From: Prevotella sp.
Lineage (GTDB): Bacteria; Bacteroidota; Bacteroidia; Bacteroidales; Bacteroidaceae
Length of the DNA: 64,000 nucleotides
Reading direction: 5' to 3'
NCBI GenBank assembly: GCA_017443345.1
Contig: JAFSNR010000030.1
Location: forward strand, 62,001 to 126,000
The first letter of the stretch is position 1. Each line of letters begins with the position of its first letter. Made by a program: the position numbers and the translations under genes. Below, in pieces: positions 36,254 to 43,193 of the stretch. Under the pieces are notes generated by a model. The model saw only the letters and a list, made by a program, of their open reading frames with translations. It was not told the origin of the DNA and made no database searches.

Positions 36254-36913
36254 TTAAATGTCCCTGTATTCATTCCTGGCATCGAACGACGGGCAGGTCT
36301 TGCCTTTCTTGTCGTAGTTCCGATGGCCTGATATCTCAGCATGAGGATAGAGCCTGCGGAGCTTTACCAACAGATCCACAAGGGCCAGTTTCTGGGCCTC
36401 TGTGCGGGTATCCTTGGACGGGAGCTCGCTGACGGGCTTGCCCGGGATGTTCTCGAGGCCACCGACGTAGACGATGCCGATACTGTAAGAGTTGTACCCC
36501 TCGCAATGGGCACCTGCTATATCGACGTCACGGCCAAGGTGGACGCTGCCATCGCGGTAGATGATATAGTGATAACCGATATCGCTCCAACCGTTACCCT
36601 TGGGCTTGGGTGCCGTGTGCCACTCACGTATCTGATCGACCGTGTAGTCCTTTCCCTCAGGCGTGGCGGTGCAATGTACCAGGATAAGGTCAATGCGACG
36701 CCTGGAGCGTTTAAGGATGATGCCGTCATCAGGAATGAGCGCGGCCCATGTCTTCGGACCTGCCACTCCATCAGGAAACAGCCCGGCATCATTCTGGAAG
36801 GCTTTCAGGGCCTCGAGTGTGATGTTACCAAATATACCATCAGGGTAGACGTTCAGCAGCTTCTGCAGCTTCACTACATCAGGCCCTTTAGAGCCAAGTT
36901 TCAGTACTGTCAT
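36254..36913 (-). CDS. N-acetylmuramoyl-L-alanine amidase (endolysin)
   Basis: 219 aa. Residues ~5-58 form a PG_binding_1 domain (GSKGPDVVKLQKLLNVYPDG, PDGVAGPKTWAAL). Residues ~70-215 are an Amidase_2/PGRP domain like T7 lysozyme, with zinc ligands in VHCTATPEG and GAHCEGYNS and the Cys in GKTCPSFD, plus GYHYIIYRDGSVHLGRD. It cuts the amide between MurNAc and L-Ala. It has no signal peptide, so it depends on the holin 2 bp upstream. Confidence 0.93.
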   Translation of the reverse strand: MTVLKLGSKGPDVVKLQKLLNVYPDGIFGNITLEALKAFQNDAGLFPDGVAGPKTWAALIPDDGIILKRSRRRIDLILVHCTATPEGKDYTVDQIREWHTAPKPKGNGWSDIGYHYIIYRDGSVHLGRDVDIAGAHCEGYNSYSIGIVYVGGLENIPGKPVSELPSKDTRTEAQKLALVDLLVKLRRLYPHAEISGHRNYDKKGKTCPSFDARNEYRDI

Positions 36914-36915
36914 AG

Positions 36916-37374
36916 CTATTCGTATTTTTCGTTCTTTTTATTGACGTATTCACCGTTGTCGTTGAAGTCCTTCATGCGTTTCAGGATCCACGGGGGAAGG
37001 ACAGGATAGATTGCGTTGATATTTTCGAGGACGGAGATAGCCTCACGCAGCAGCATCGCCACGCACAGGTATTCGCCGAACCATTGTGTGGTACCGACGA
37101 CATGGCCGTTCACCGTGTAGTTGATCAGAACATTTGAAAGGATGAGCAGGATGATGTAGATAAAGATCTTCTTTGCGAACTTGTTCCAAAAATCCTCACT
37201 GGAGAGATCCTTGCAGATCCAGTGCTTTACCAGTCCCAGGACCGTATCGATTGCGACGGCAATCCCTATCCACTTTGCAAACTCCCAGTCCCTGTAGAAA
37301 TAATCCAGAATGTTCACCCCGATGGTCAGGGGGAGTGAACCTGTTATTGCTATGACAGTCTTGAAATGCAGCAT
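36916..37374 (-). CDS. Holin-like membrane protein
   Basis: 152 aa from ATG 37374 (MLHFKTVIAITGSLPLT), just after a TATCTTTG promoter; a longer frame would begin in the preceding terminator. Three to four hydrophobic segments with DTVLGLVKHWICKDLSSEDF between them, which fits the phage_holin_4 (Cph1/toxin-secretion) family. It would form lesions for the amidase encoded 2 bp downstream. Confidence 0.75.
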   Translation of the reverse strand: MLHFKTVIAITGSLPLTIGVNILDYFYRDWEFAKWIGIAVAIDTVLGLVKHWICKDLSSEDFWNKFAKKIFIYIILLILSNVLINYTVNGHVVGTTQWFGEYLCVAMLLREAISVLENINAIYPVLPPWILKRMKDFNDNGEYVNKKNEKYE

Positions 37375-37390
37375 ACTCTTTTTTTTGTTG

Positions 37391-37398
37391 CAAAGATA
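37391..37398 (-). promoter_or_regulatory. -7 box of the lysis cassette
   Basis: TATCTTTG followed by CAAC, 16 bp before the holin start. Confidence 0.8.
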
Positions 37399-37420
37399 GG
37401 AAGCTACGGGCAAAAATAAA

Positions 37421-37452
37421 ACTACACCGGTGCATCCCTGCAGCGGCGTAGT
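37421..37452 (-). terminator. Terminator after the 126-aa gene
   Basis: ACTACGCCG-TGCA / TGCA-CCGGTGTAGT imperfect stem (minus strand) with TTTTATTTTTG after it. It insulates the lysis promoter from upstream transcription. Confidence 0.75.
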
Positions 37453-37497
37453 CGGACCATAACAATTTGAACTATGAAAATCTAACAAAGCAATCTT

Positions 37498-37878
37498 TTA
37501 TACAATACCTAGCCACTTTTTGGCCAGAGTCTTAGCGTACTCGCAGAACTGGTTATAGTCCTCCCACTCATCCTGATACTGTTCGAAGGAGTTCTGGTAG
37601 TGACGGTGGATGGCCATCTCCTCGCTCAGTGAGAAGCGTGAGCGGATGATGGCGTTGACCATGCAGCCGTAGTCCTGCGGATCCTCACAGGGCAGTAAGG
37701 TACCTCCGTCCTGACGAGGGCCGGTGTAGCTGTAGCCCGTGATGGCAGGCGCATCATCAGGGGCATTGTCCTGTTTCCAATTCTCTACGATGGTCTCTCC
37801 GAGGAAACCGATGATTTGTGCGTCACCGAAGGTGAAAAACGTTTTCGGCTCAGCGTAAGTTACAGTGTTCATATTCAT
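37498..37878 (-). CDS. Hypothetical protein coupled to the reverse transcriptase
   Basis: 126 aa, soluble, acidic. Features: TFFTFGDAQIIGFLGETIV, YSYTGPRQDGGTLLPCEDP, and an aromatic helical C-terminus (HYQNSFEQYQDEWEDYNQFC). No family recognised. It starts 1 bp after the reverse-transcriptase stop, so the two are co-translated and may act together. Confidence 0.6.
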   Translation of the reverse strand: MNMNTVTYAEPKTFFTFGDAQIIGFLGETIVENWKQDNAPDDAPAITGYSYTGPRQDGGTLLPCEDPQDYGCMVNAIIRSRFSLSEEMAIHRHYQNSFEQYQDEWEDYNQFCEYAKTLAKKWLGIV

Positions 37879-37879
37879 A

Positions 37880-38812
37880 CTATGTAAACTTTGTGTAATA
37901 CTTGCCGTCCTTGCCCTTGACCTGCATGATAACCGTGGGAGCAGGCAGATCCTGAGGCGAGAAATCGTTCAGTGCCTGGTCAATCATGATCCTGCTGCCT
38001 GAGAAAGCGTAGTACTCTGCATCGATGTCCGTGGGCTGTCCCAACTCGTCAAGCATCTTCTCGAAGATGTAAGTCTCACTGTCTTCACCGTTCATACCAG
38101 TGGTCGTGAACGTCTGGAGTATCTTCTTGAACCTGATGGCCAGCACCTTCGCCGGTATCTGTCGCGTGATGTCCTGCTGACGTCCCTCGGAGTCAGCCTC
38201 CCTGACAGTCACCGTATCCTTATCAATCTTGGAATCCTGTACCAGGTAGTCCAGCAAATAGATCTTGGGACCTCCAATTTTACCCCCCCCCCCGTCGTTG
38301 TCAAGATTCTTTACCACCAACGATGAGAAAGGCACTTTCTGGTTGGGGGTCATACCCTTGAATGGTGGTCTCACACGACGGTTCTTAATGATCTTTCCTA
38401 ATGATTTTTCCATACCGAATTTCTTGAATAGGTTTATTGAGTTTGCATGTTTGATATATCCGAAGTTGGAAGCCAGCGTGACGCGGATCTGCTCCTCGTC
38501 GAGTCCCCGTTTCCTGAGCTCGTGCACCTTCCGTGCGGTGTCCTGCTTGTTGCGCTTAGACACCAGCACGTTCTCATGGAAGAAGGTGTATCCGCAGAGG
38601 CGAATGCCCATCCAGACAGGGCGTACCTGGTAGTCACCGTTGATCGTGGCCCTGTAGTCACGCACGAGCACCATGATGGTGAGGTCGCGCATGCAGCGGA
38701 GAAACACCTTATCCTCATGGATGATCAGGATGTTATCCACGAAACGGTAGTAGTGCAGGATTCCCTCTTCGAAGATGGAAGTGATGCTTCGTCGTGCAAA
38801 GTTCAGAGATTT
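37880..38812 (-). pseudogene. Reverse transcriptase, 5'-truncated (C-terminal part)
   Basis: The open frame runs from a stop near 38815 to 37880; a GTG at 38738-38740 is internal and not a credible start. The retained part begins with HYYRFVDNILIIHEDK, where FVDN stands at the YxDD catalytic motif (RT motif 5). It continues with NGDYQVRPVWMGIRLCGYTF, VLVSKRNKQDTARK and ASNFGYIKHANSINLFKK, the order GxxFxGY / RKR / GWxKH seen in phage-borne Bacteroidetes RTs, including those of diversity-generating retroelements. A ~170-residue extension ends FSGSRIMIDQ...KYYTKFT, reminiscent of an OB-like domain. RT motifs 1-4 are lost at the 38.79-kb junction. An 11-G run lies in frame at 38283-38293. Confidence 0.8.
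38283..38293 (-). repeat. 11-base homopolymer (G on the coding strand) in the RT gene
   Basis: Eleven C on the plus strand encode the GGGG of DNDGGGGKIGG. It is the longest G/C run in the window and could slip. Confidence 0.9.
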
Positions 38813-39053
38813 TTATGACTTGTATTCAATCCTTAAAAGTGGCATTGACATTCAGGAGTTGATACCACTTGCATTAGAGCATTCTGATCATAAGCTAAAG
38901 CTGAAGAATCTGTTAGCCATGATCACAAATGGAGATTTCTTCAGCAGGGACAGCCAATTTGAAAAGCTATATCCAATTTATGATGTGACTCCTACTGATA
39001 TTCAAGAATACATCAAGGCACAGTTACAAAGCGGAGTGTCAGTCTCTGGGTAG
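38790..39053 (+). pseudogene. AbiEii/AbiGii toxin-family C-terminal fragment
   Basis: About 87 residues: RRAKFRDFYDLYSILKSG, then HSDHKLKLKNLLAMITNGDF and VTPTDIQEYIKAQL. The RAKFRDFYDLY motif marks the C-terminal helix region of AbiEii nucleotidyltransferase toxins, which are ~250-300 aa. The nucleotidyltransferase core and any AbiEi antitoxin gene are missing. It joins the truncated reverse transcriptase head to head at about 38.79 kb. An ATG at 38775 is an accident of the junction. Confidence 0.7.
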
Positions 39054-39102
39054 GATTAAGTTTAATGCTCACAGCATGCATGCCTGTGTAACTCCATTCT
39101 CC

Positions 39103-39146
39103 CACGAAAAGGCCTTTTCTATCCATCGCGGACGGAAAAGGATTCA
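39103..39146. repeat. Copy B of the 44-bp lysis-terminator repeat
   Basis: Matches 35613-35656 at 39 of 44 bases. The stem is weaker (CCTTTT / GAAAAGG). No lysis gene stands beside it. Confidence 0.8.
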
Positions 39147-39266
39147 AAAATTGAGCACTATGGTTCATTGTACAATAATATTTTTCTATTCTACCTCTAC
39201 TTATCATTCGTGAATTTTCCGCTAAAGTGCTGATTTTATTGGTTTTTTTTAAGCTTTAGGATAAAC

Positions 39267-39299
39267 TTTTACTTCTATTTTACTTCTATTTTACTTCTA
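39267..39299. repeat. Three exact 11-bp tandem units
   Basis: TTTTACTTCTA three times without interruption, followed by CCTTACCCCTACC. Confidence 0.95.
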
Positions 39300-39458
39300 C
39301 CTTACCCCTACCTATCCTCTATATTTGAAGCAGTTGCCGAGACAGATCTGAGTGATACCCAAGCAGAATCTGTCCCAACGACTACGGCCTGGATGTACTG
39401 CGACTTCGGAATGATGACGTGCCGAGGCGAAGGTATCGCATAAAAAAGTTTTTGGAGA

Positions 39459-39548
39459 TTTTACTACCATACTACCAAAACTCATAATAACACATTTATT
39501 ATAAGGCAATTACAAATTGTGGTAGTATTCGCTTTAATGGTAGTAAAA
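39459..39548. repeat. Inverted-repeat unit 1 (90 bp)
   Basis: Outer arms TTTTACTACCAT and ATGGTAGTAAAA, with a second inner pair ACTACCA / TGGTAGTA. The outer span is 90 bp, identical to unit 2. Confidence 0.85.
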
Positions 39549-39656
39549 GGAGATTTTGGGGATTTTTCGAACCAAACAGAACGTGTTGGTGCTGGTTACG
39601 CTTTTGCATACAGGGAATAAGTGCCGCTTATTTGCAAATTAGTGCCGCTTATTTCA

Positions 39657-39740
39657 GAATAAGGTAGGGTTATTTTTGAATAAGGCTGGGTTATTTGCGA
39701 ATAAGGCAGGGTTATTTCGGAATAAGGCTGGGTTATTCCT
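39657..39740. repeat. Four 21-bp tandem repeats (iteron-like)
   Basis: Units starting at 39657, 39678, 39699 and 39720, consensus GAATAAGGCTGGGTTATTTnC. Two related AGTGCCGCTTATTT boxes precede them. The length and direct order resemble plasmid iterons, but no Rep gene is nearby. Confidence 0.9.
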
Positions 39741-39886
39741 TTAATTCTTTTCGCACTTGGATAATGGTGTAATCGCTGGCAGATACCAATGGCACCTCAA
39801 GCGGGATACGATGTTATCTGCCTGTGAAAACATCGTTTTCTACCGTAGGAAACAACGTTTTCGAAGGCGTTTTTCAATATTTTGCA

Positions 39887-39976
39887 TTTTACTACCATAC
39901 TCAGACTACCTACCACCACGACTAAATACCTGATAATCAGATTATACACAAAGAAAATGGCAGTATGGTAGTAAAA
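39887..39976. repeat. Inverted-repeat unit 2 (90 bp)
   Basis: Perfect 15-bp arms TTTTACTACCATACT (39887-39901) and AGTATGGTAGTAAAA (39962-39976). Confidence 0.9.
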
Positions 39977-40119
39977 ATTAATAAAAATAAAATTATAGCG
40001 TACTGATAATGGGGCTGATCTTGCTGCTGGCTTTTCGCCCCTGACCCTGTTATTTCTATTATTTGGGTCGTTCTTTTATTTTTTTCATGCAAAAAAAACG
40101 AAAGCCCAATTTTTATTAT

Positions 40120-40127
40120 TACCTTTG
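40120..40127 (+). promoter_or_regulatory. -7 box of the AEC transporter gene
   Basis: TACCTTTG followed by CATC, 60 bp before the start codon. Confidence 0.65.
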
Positions 40128-40187
40128 CATCTGTTAATGCAGATGGCGTATGAATTCAAAGAATAACGAGAAAATGTATTTGCATCT

Positions 40188-41102
40188 ATGGTTGAAGTAA
40201 TGTTGACACTCTTTGCCATCCTGGTTGTTGGCTATATAGCAGCCAGACTGGGTTATATGGGTGGCGAATTCGACAAGAAACTGTCGAGTCTCGTCATTAA
40301 CTTTACGTGTCCCTCACTTATTCTGTCATCAGCGATGACTGGTGAACTGCCTGACAGGCGACTGATCCTGCCCCTGCTTGGCATCAGTACCCTTACCTAT
40401 ATTATATTGGCAGGTATGGCACTGTTTCTGCCCCGCTACCTTACACATAAGAAGGACGATGAAGGCATTGTCGGTTTCGCACTGATGTTTGGCAATGTCG
40501 GCTTTATGGGTTATCCTGTCGTGGCCTCTATCTTTGGCCATCAGGCAGTGTTCTATGCTGCTGTACTCAATGTCATCAACACATTCGCCGTTTTCACCAT
40601 TGGCACCATCCTGATTGAGGGCGATCTGGGCGACAAGAAGCACTTCCAGAAAAAGGTACTCTACAGTACCCCCATGCTCTCTGCCTATCTTGCTATGCTC
40701 ATAGTGGCATTTGGCATCGACAATATCCCGGGACTGATCAGCCAACCACTCACGATGATCGGTAATATCACCGTGCCTGCTGCCCTGCTCATCATCGGCT
40801 CATCGATGTCTCAACTCTCACTGCGCACGATGCTGGGCAACCCCACGGTGTATGTCACTACCCTGTTCCGTCTGTTCCTGATTCCTCTGGGATTCTACTA
40901 TCTGTGTATGGCCCTTGGCTTCGATCAGTATGTTGTCAGCATCAACACCATTGTCATCGCTATGCCCGTAGCTACTTACGGAACAATCCTTTGCTTGAAG
41001 TATAACCGCGACACCACGCTGATAACTGAAATCACACTTATTACGACCCTTTTGTCAATGCTCACTATTCCCCTCTTGACGCTTTTTCTTTCCATCAGAT
41101 AG
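40188..41102 (+). CDS. AEC-family (auxin efflux carrier type) transporter
   Basis: 304 aa with about ten membrane segments in two inverted halves. Family features: RLGYMGGEFDKKLSSLVINF near the N-terminus with the N/P-containing segment FTCPSLILSSA, and the second-half equivalent VPAALLIIGSSMSQL. AEC proteins export or import organic acids such as malate. The substrate is not predictable here. It stands alone with its own promoter. Confidence 0.88.
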   Translation: MVEVMLTLFAILVVGYIAARLGYMGGEFDKKLSSLVINFTCPSLILSSAMTGELPDRRLILPLLGISTLTYIILAGMALFLPRYLTHKKDDEGIVGFALMFGNVGFMGYPVVASIFGHQAVFYAAVLNVINTFAVFTIGTILIEGDLGDKKHFQKKVLYSTPMLSAYLAMLIVAFGIDNIPGLISQPLTMIGNITVPAALLIIGSSMSQLSLRTMLGNPTVYVTTLFRLFLIPLGFYYLCMALGFDQYVVSINTIVIAMPVATYGTILCLKYNRDTTLITEITLITTLLSMLTIPLLTLFLSIR

Positions 41103-41203
41103 TAAATATTCCTTACATGGTCTGATTTTTGATTTGCATCAATAAAGCGGCTGTTATCGCACACAATTTTTCATAAACGCTTGCGTATGTCAAAATTTCG
41201 CCG

Positions 41204-41211
41204 TACCTTTG
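41204..41211 (+). promoter_or_regulatory. -7 box of the small exported-protein gene
   Basis: TACCTTTG with TTG at 41181 (-33). The ATG is 94 bp downstream, leaving a long untranslated leader. Confidence 0.75.
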
Positions 41212-41304
41212 CACCGTCAAAAGATAAAAAAGGATAACATTATTATTAAAGTAGGGGCATCAGGATAACAACAGCCCCGAGTAAAGAAAAGAAAGGGTAA
41301 AAAG

Positions 41305-41667
41305 ATGAAAAAGATGATTTTGACATTAGTTGCAATGCTGAGTATGACAACTGCATTTGCCGAGGGCGAGAGCGCAAACAGCGTGAACAATATGGCAGCC
41401 TACGAGCTGAATATCAATATGGACAAGCTCTCAGCAGCACTGGATCTGAAAGACGACCAGAAGGAGGCTGTTGCAAACTTCAACCAGACATTTGCTTCAG
41501 AGTTGATGTTCGCCGCTCAGTATAGCAACAACGACCGCAAGGCTCTCGTAGCCCGTGCTATCGAGAACAATGTGAAGTGGATGCGTTACGTACTCGACGA
41601 CAAGCAGATGCGTACTTATCTGAAGGTGCTGAACTCGACCATGAACAATCGCGGTCTGAACAAGTAA
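41305..41667 (+). CDS. Small exported protein, Prevotella-type paralog family
   Basis: 120 aa. Clear Sec signal peptide cut after AFA (residue ~19). The mature part is helical, with LDLKDDQKEAVANFNQTF, VKWMRYVLDDKQMRTYL and ending TMNNRGLNK. I recall similar short periplasmic proteins in Prevotella genomes, loosely like Spy/CpxP helical chaperones, but the function is unknown. It has its own promoter, a ~90-nt leader and its own terminator. Confidence 0.75.
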   Translation: MKKMILTLVAMLSMTTAFAEGESANSVNNMAAYELNINMDKLSAALDLKDDQKEAVANFNQTFASELMFAAQYSNNDRKALVARAIENNVKWMRYVLDDKQMRTYLKVLNSTMNNRGLNK

Positions 41668-41691
41668 GGAAACAAGTAATTACGTTAAGGA

Positions 41692-41718
41692 AATCCCCAG
41701 TCGAATCGGCTGGGGATT
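41692..41718 (+). terminator. Terminator of the small exported-protein gene
   Basis: AATCCCCAG / CTGGGGATT stem with a 9-nt loop, followed by ATTGTTAT. It overlaps the end of the convergent reductase region. Confidence 0.85.
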
Positions 41719-41722
41719 ATTG

Positions 41723-43141
41723 TTATACAAAGGGCTTACGCTTCAACTCCTCAATCATCTCGTCAATCTTGCGCAACTCTCGTGGAATGCGGATATTCTG
41801 CGGACAATGGGGTTCGCACTGTCCACACTGGATACAGTGGTCAGGCTGACGGTCACGCGGTACGGCACGATCCAGCGAGATCAGATACTGACGCCGATGC
41901 TCACGATATTTCGCGTCCCCCACACCATATGGCAATGAACCCTCGTTCTTACATTTATTATAGTGTATAAAGATGGCTGGGATGTCGATACCATAGGGAC
42001 AAGGCATGCAGTACTTACAATCGTTGCAGGGAATATTCTCCAGTCCCACAATACGCTGGGCGATCTCGACATCGAGCGAACGCATACCAGTCTCCTTCAG
42101 CGGCACGAGCGGACAATACGAAAGCAGATTGTCCTTCAGATGCTCCATATAGGTCATTCCGCTAAGTACGGTGAGTACGCCTTCGTAGGTGCCAGCATAG
42201 CGGAAAGCCCATGAGGCGACGCTCTTGGTGGGGTCGAACTTCTTCAGCTCATTGACGATATATTGTGGCAGTCGGGCCAATCGCCCTCCTAATAAGGGCT
42301 CCATAATGACGGCAGGAATACCCTTCTTCTTCAGTTCCCCATAAAGGTAAGAGGCGTCCACGTTGCGGTTGTTGATCTCGTCAGCATAGTTCCAGTCGAG
42401 ATAGTTTAGCTCTATCTGAACGAAATCCCAATGGTACTGGCTATGGCGCTTCATCATCTCGTCGAACACAGTTTTATATCCATGAAACGAGAAGCCCAGG
42501 TTGCGGATACGTCCTGCCTTGCGCTCCTCCATCAGGAAGTCCATTATACCGTTATCGATATAACGTCCATTGAACTCCTCCATTCCACCACCCACGGCGT
42601 GAAGCAGATAATAGTCGATGTAATCCACCTGCAGTTCCTTCATGGAGTTCAGGTACATCCCCTTGGCCTTCTCAAAACTCCAGTAGTCGCGGTTGAAGTT
42701 CGACAATTTGGTAGCTACGAAGTATTTGTCGCGTGGATGACGGCTGAGGGCGATGCCAGTACTGTGTTCCGACAGTCCCTGACAATACACAGGCGATGTA
42801 TCGAAATAGTTCACACCATGCTCAATGGCGTAATCCACCAGACGATTCACCGTCTCCTGATCAATCTCCGCCTGACTCTCACGGGCAGAATCGGAATCCT
42901 TGGTAGGCAGACGCATCATACCATAACCCAGAATCGACACCTTGTCCTTCGTGGTGGGATTCTCGCGATAGGTCATCTGCCCTACTGGCGGCTCCACCTG
43001 ATTCTTATATTCGTCAGCAGCCTGTTCTTCTGCCTTGTTAGCATTCTTACAACCTGCCAGTGTGGCTGCAGTGGCTACGGTCCCTGCTCCAAAGAGCTTC
43101 AAGAACGAACGACGTGATATATTTTTATCCTTTTTGGTCAT
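41723..43141 (-). CDS. Tat-exported aldo/keto reductase with C-terminal 4Fe-4S domain
   Basis: 472 aa. Twin-arginine signal SRRSFLKLFGAG (RR at 10-11) ending in a lipobox TLAGC (Cys31). AKR barrel with the catalytic set in NYFDTSPVYCQG (Asp, Tyr), FVATKLS (Lys) and YYLLHAVG (His). The C-terminus has two ferredoxin-type clusters, CNDCKYCMPCP and CIQCGQCEPHCP. Probably a periplasmic oxidoreductase fed by the membrane polyferredoxin encoded upstream; substrate unknown. Last gene of the tatA-tatC cluster. Confidence 0.88.
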   Translation of the reverse strand: MTKKDKNISRRSFLKLFGAGTVATAATLAGCKNANKAEEQAADEYKNQVEPPVGQMTYRENPTTKDKVSILGYGMMRLPTKDSDSARESQAEIDQETVNRLVDYAIEHGVNYFDTSPVYCQGLSEHSTGIALSRHPRDKYFVATKLSNFNRDYWSFEKAKGMYLNSMKELQVDYIDYYLLHAVGGGMEEFNGRYIDNGIMDFLMEERKAGRIRNLGFSFHGYKTVFDEMMKRHSQYHWDFVQIELNYLDWNYADEINNRNVDASYLYGELKKKGIPAVIMEPLLGGRLARLPQYIVNELKKFDPTKSVASWAFRYAGTYEGVLTVLSGMTYMEHLKDNLLSYCPLVPLKETGMRSLDVEIAQRIVGLENIPCNDCKYCMPCPYGIDIPAIFIHYNKCKNEGSLPYGVGDAKYREHRRQYLISLDRAVPRDRQPDHCIQCGQCEPHCPQNIRIPRELRKIDEMIEELKRKPFV

Positions 43142-43193
43142 TATCTCTAAACTTTAAACTATAAACTCAAAACCGTAAACTGTAAACCGTAAA
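43142..43193. repeat. Spacer with imperfect TAAACTGTAAACCG tandem repeats
   Basis: AACTTTAAACTATAAACTC...AACCGTAAACTGTAAACCGTAAAC separates two co-directional genes. Similar tracts lie at 15099-15123, 44672-44700 and 57136-57166. Confidence 0.8.

Larger units (their letters stand above)
39054..40187. other. 1.1-kb non-coding, repeat-rich region at the element's right flank
   Basis: No credible gene is seen on either strand. It holds, in order, a copy of the lysis terminator (39103), three 11-bp tandem units (39267), two 90-bp inverted-repeat units (39459 and 39887), four 21-bp tandem units (39657) and the AEC promoter (40120). AT-rich overall. Confidence 0.8.

Noticed and set aside
38775-38789. 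ATG at 38775 as true start of a 92-aa gene
   Set aside because: The first residues (MEVML) come from the other side of the junction; the recognisable AbiEii part begins at RRAKFRDFYDLY.
37880-38812. Retron or group II intron
   Set aside because: No msr/msd-like inverted structure, intron domain V or maturase/endonuclease domain is seen, and the RT extension does not fit them.
39312-39509. 65-codon minus-strand frame in the repeat region
   Set aside because: No start signal, promoter or motif; it overlaps an inverted-repeat unit and is likely chance.
39657-39740. CRISPR array
   Set aside because: The 21-bp units are directly tandem with no spacers, and no cas gene is present.
39054-40187. 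Possible attR (copy of the tRNA-Pro 3' end) at the element's right border
   Set aside because: I found no copy of the T-loop/acceptor sequence TTCGAGTCGCCTCATCCCGA here by eye. Only a 10-base CCGCTTATTT match to the tRNA terminator and one inverted CTGTCCCA occur, both too short. The right end may have been lost.
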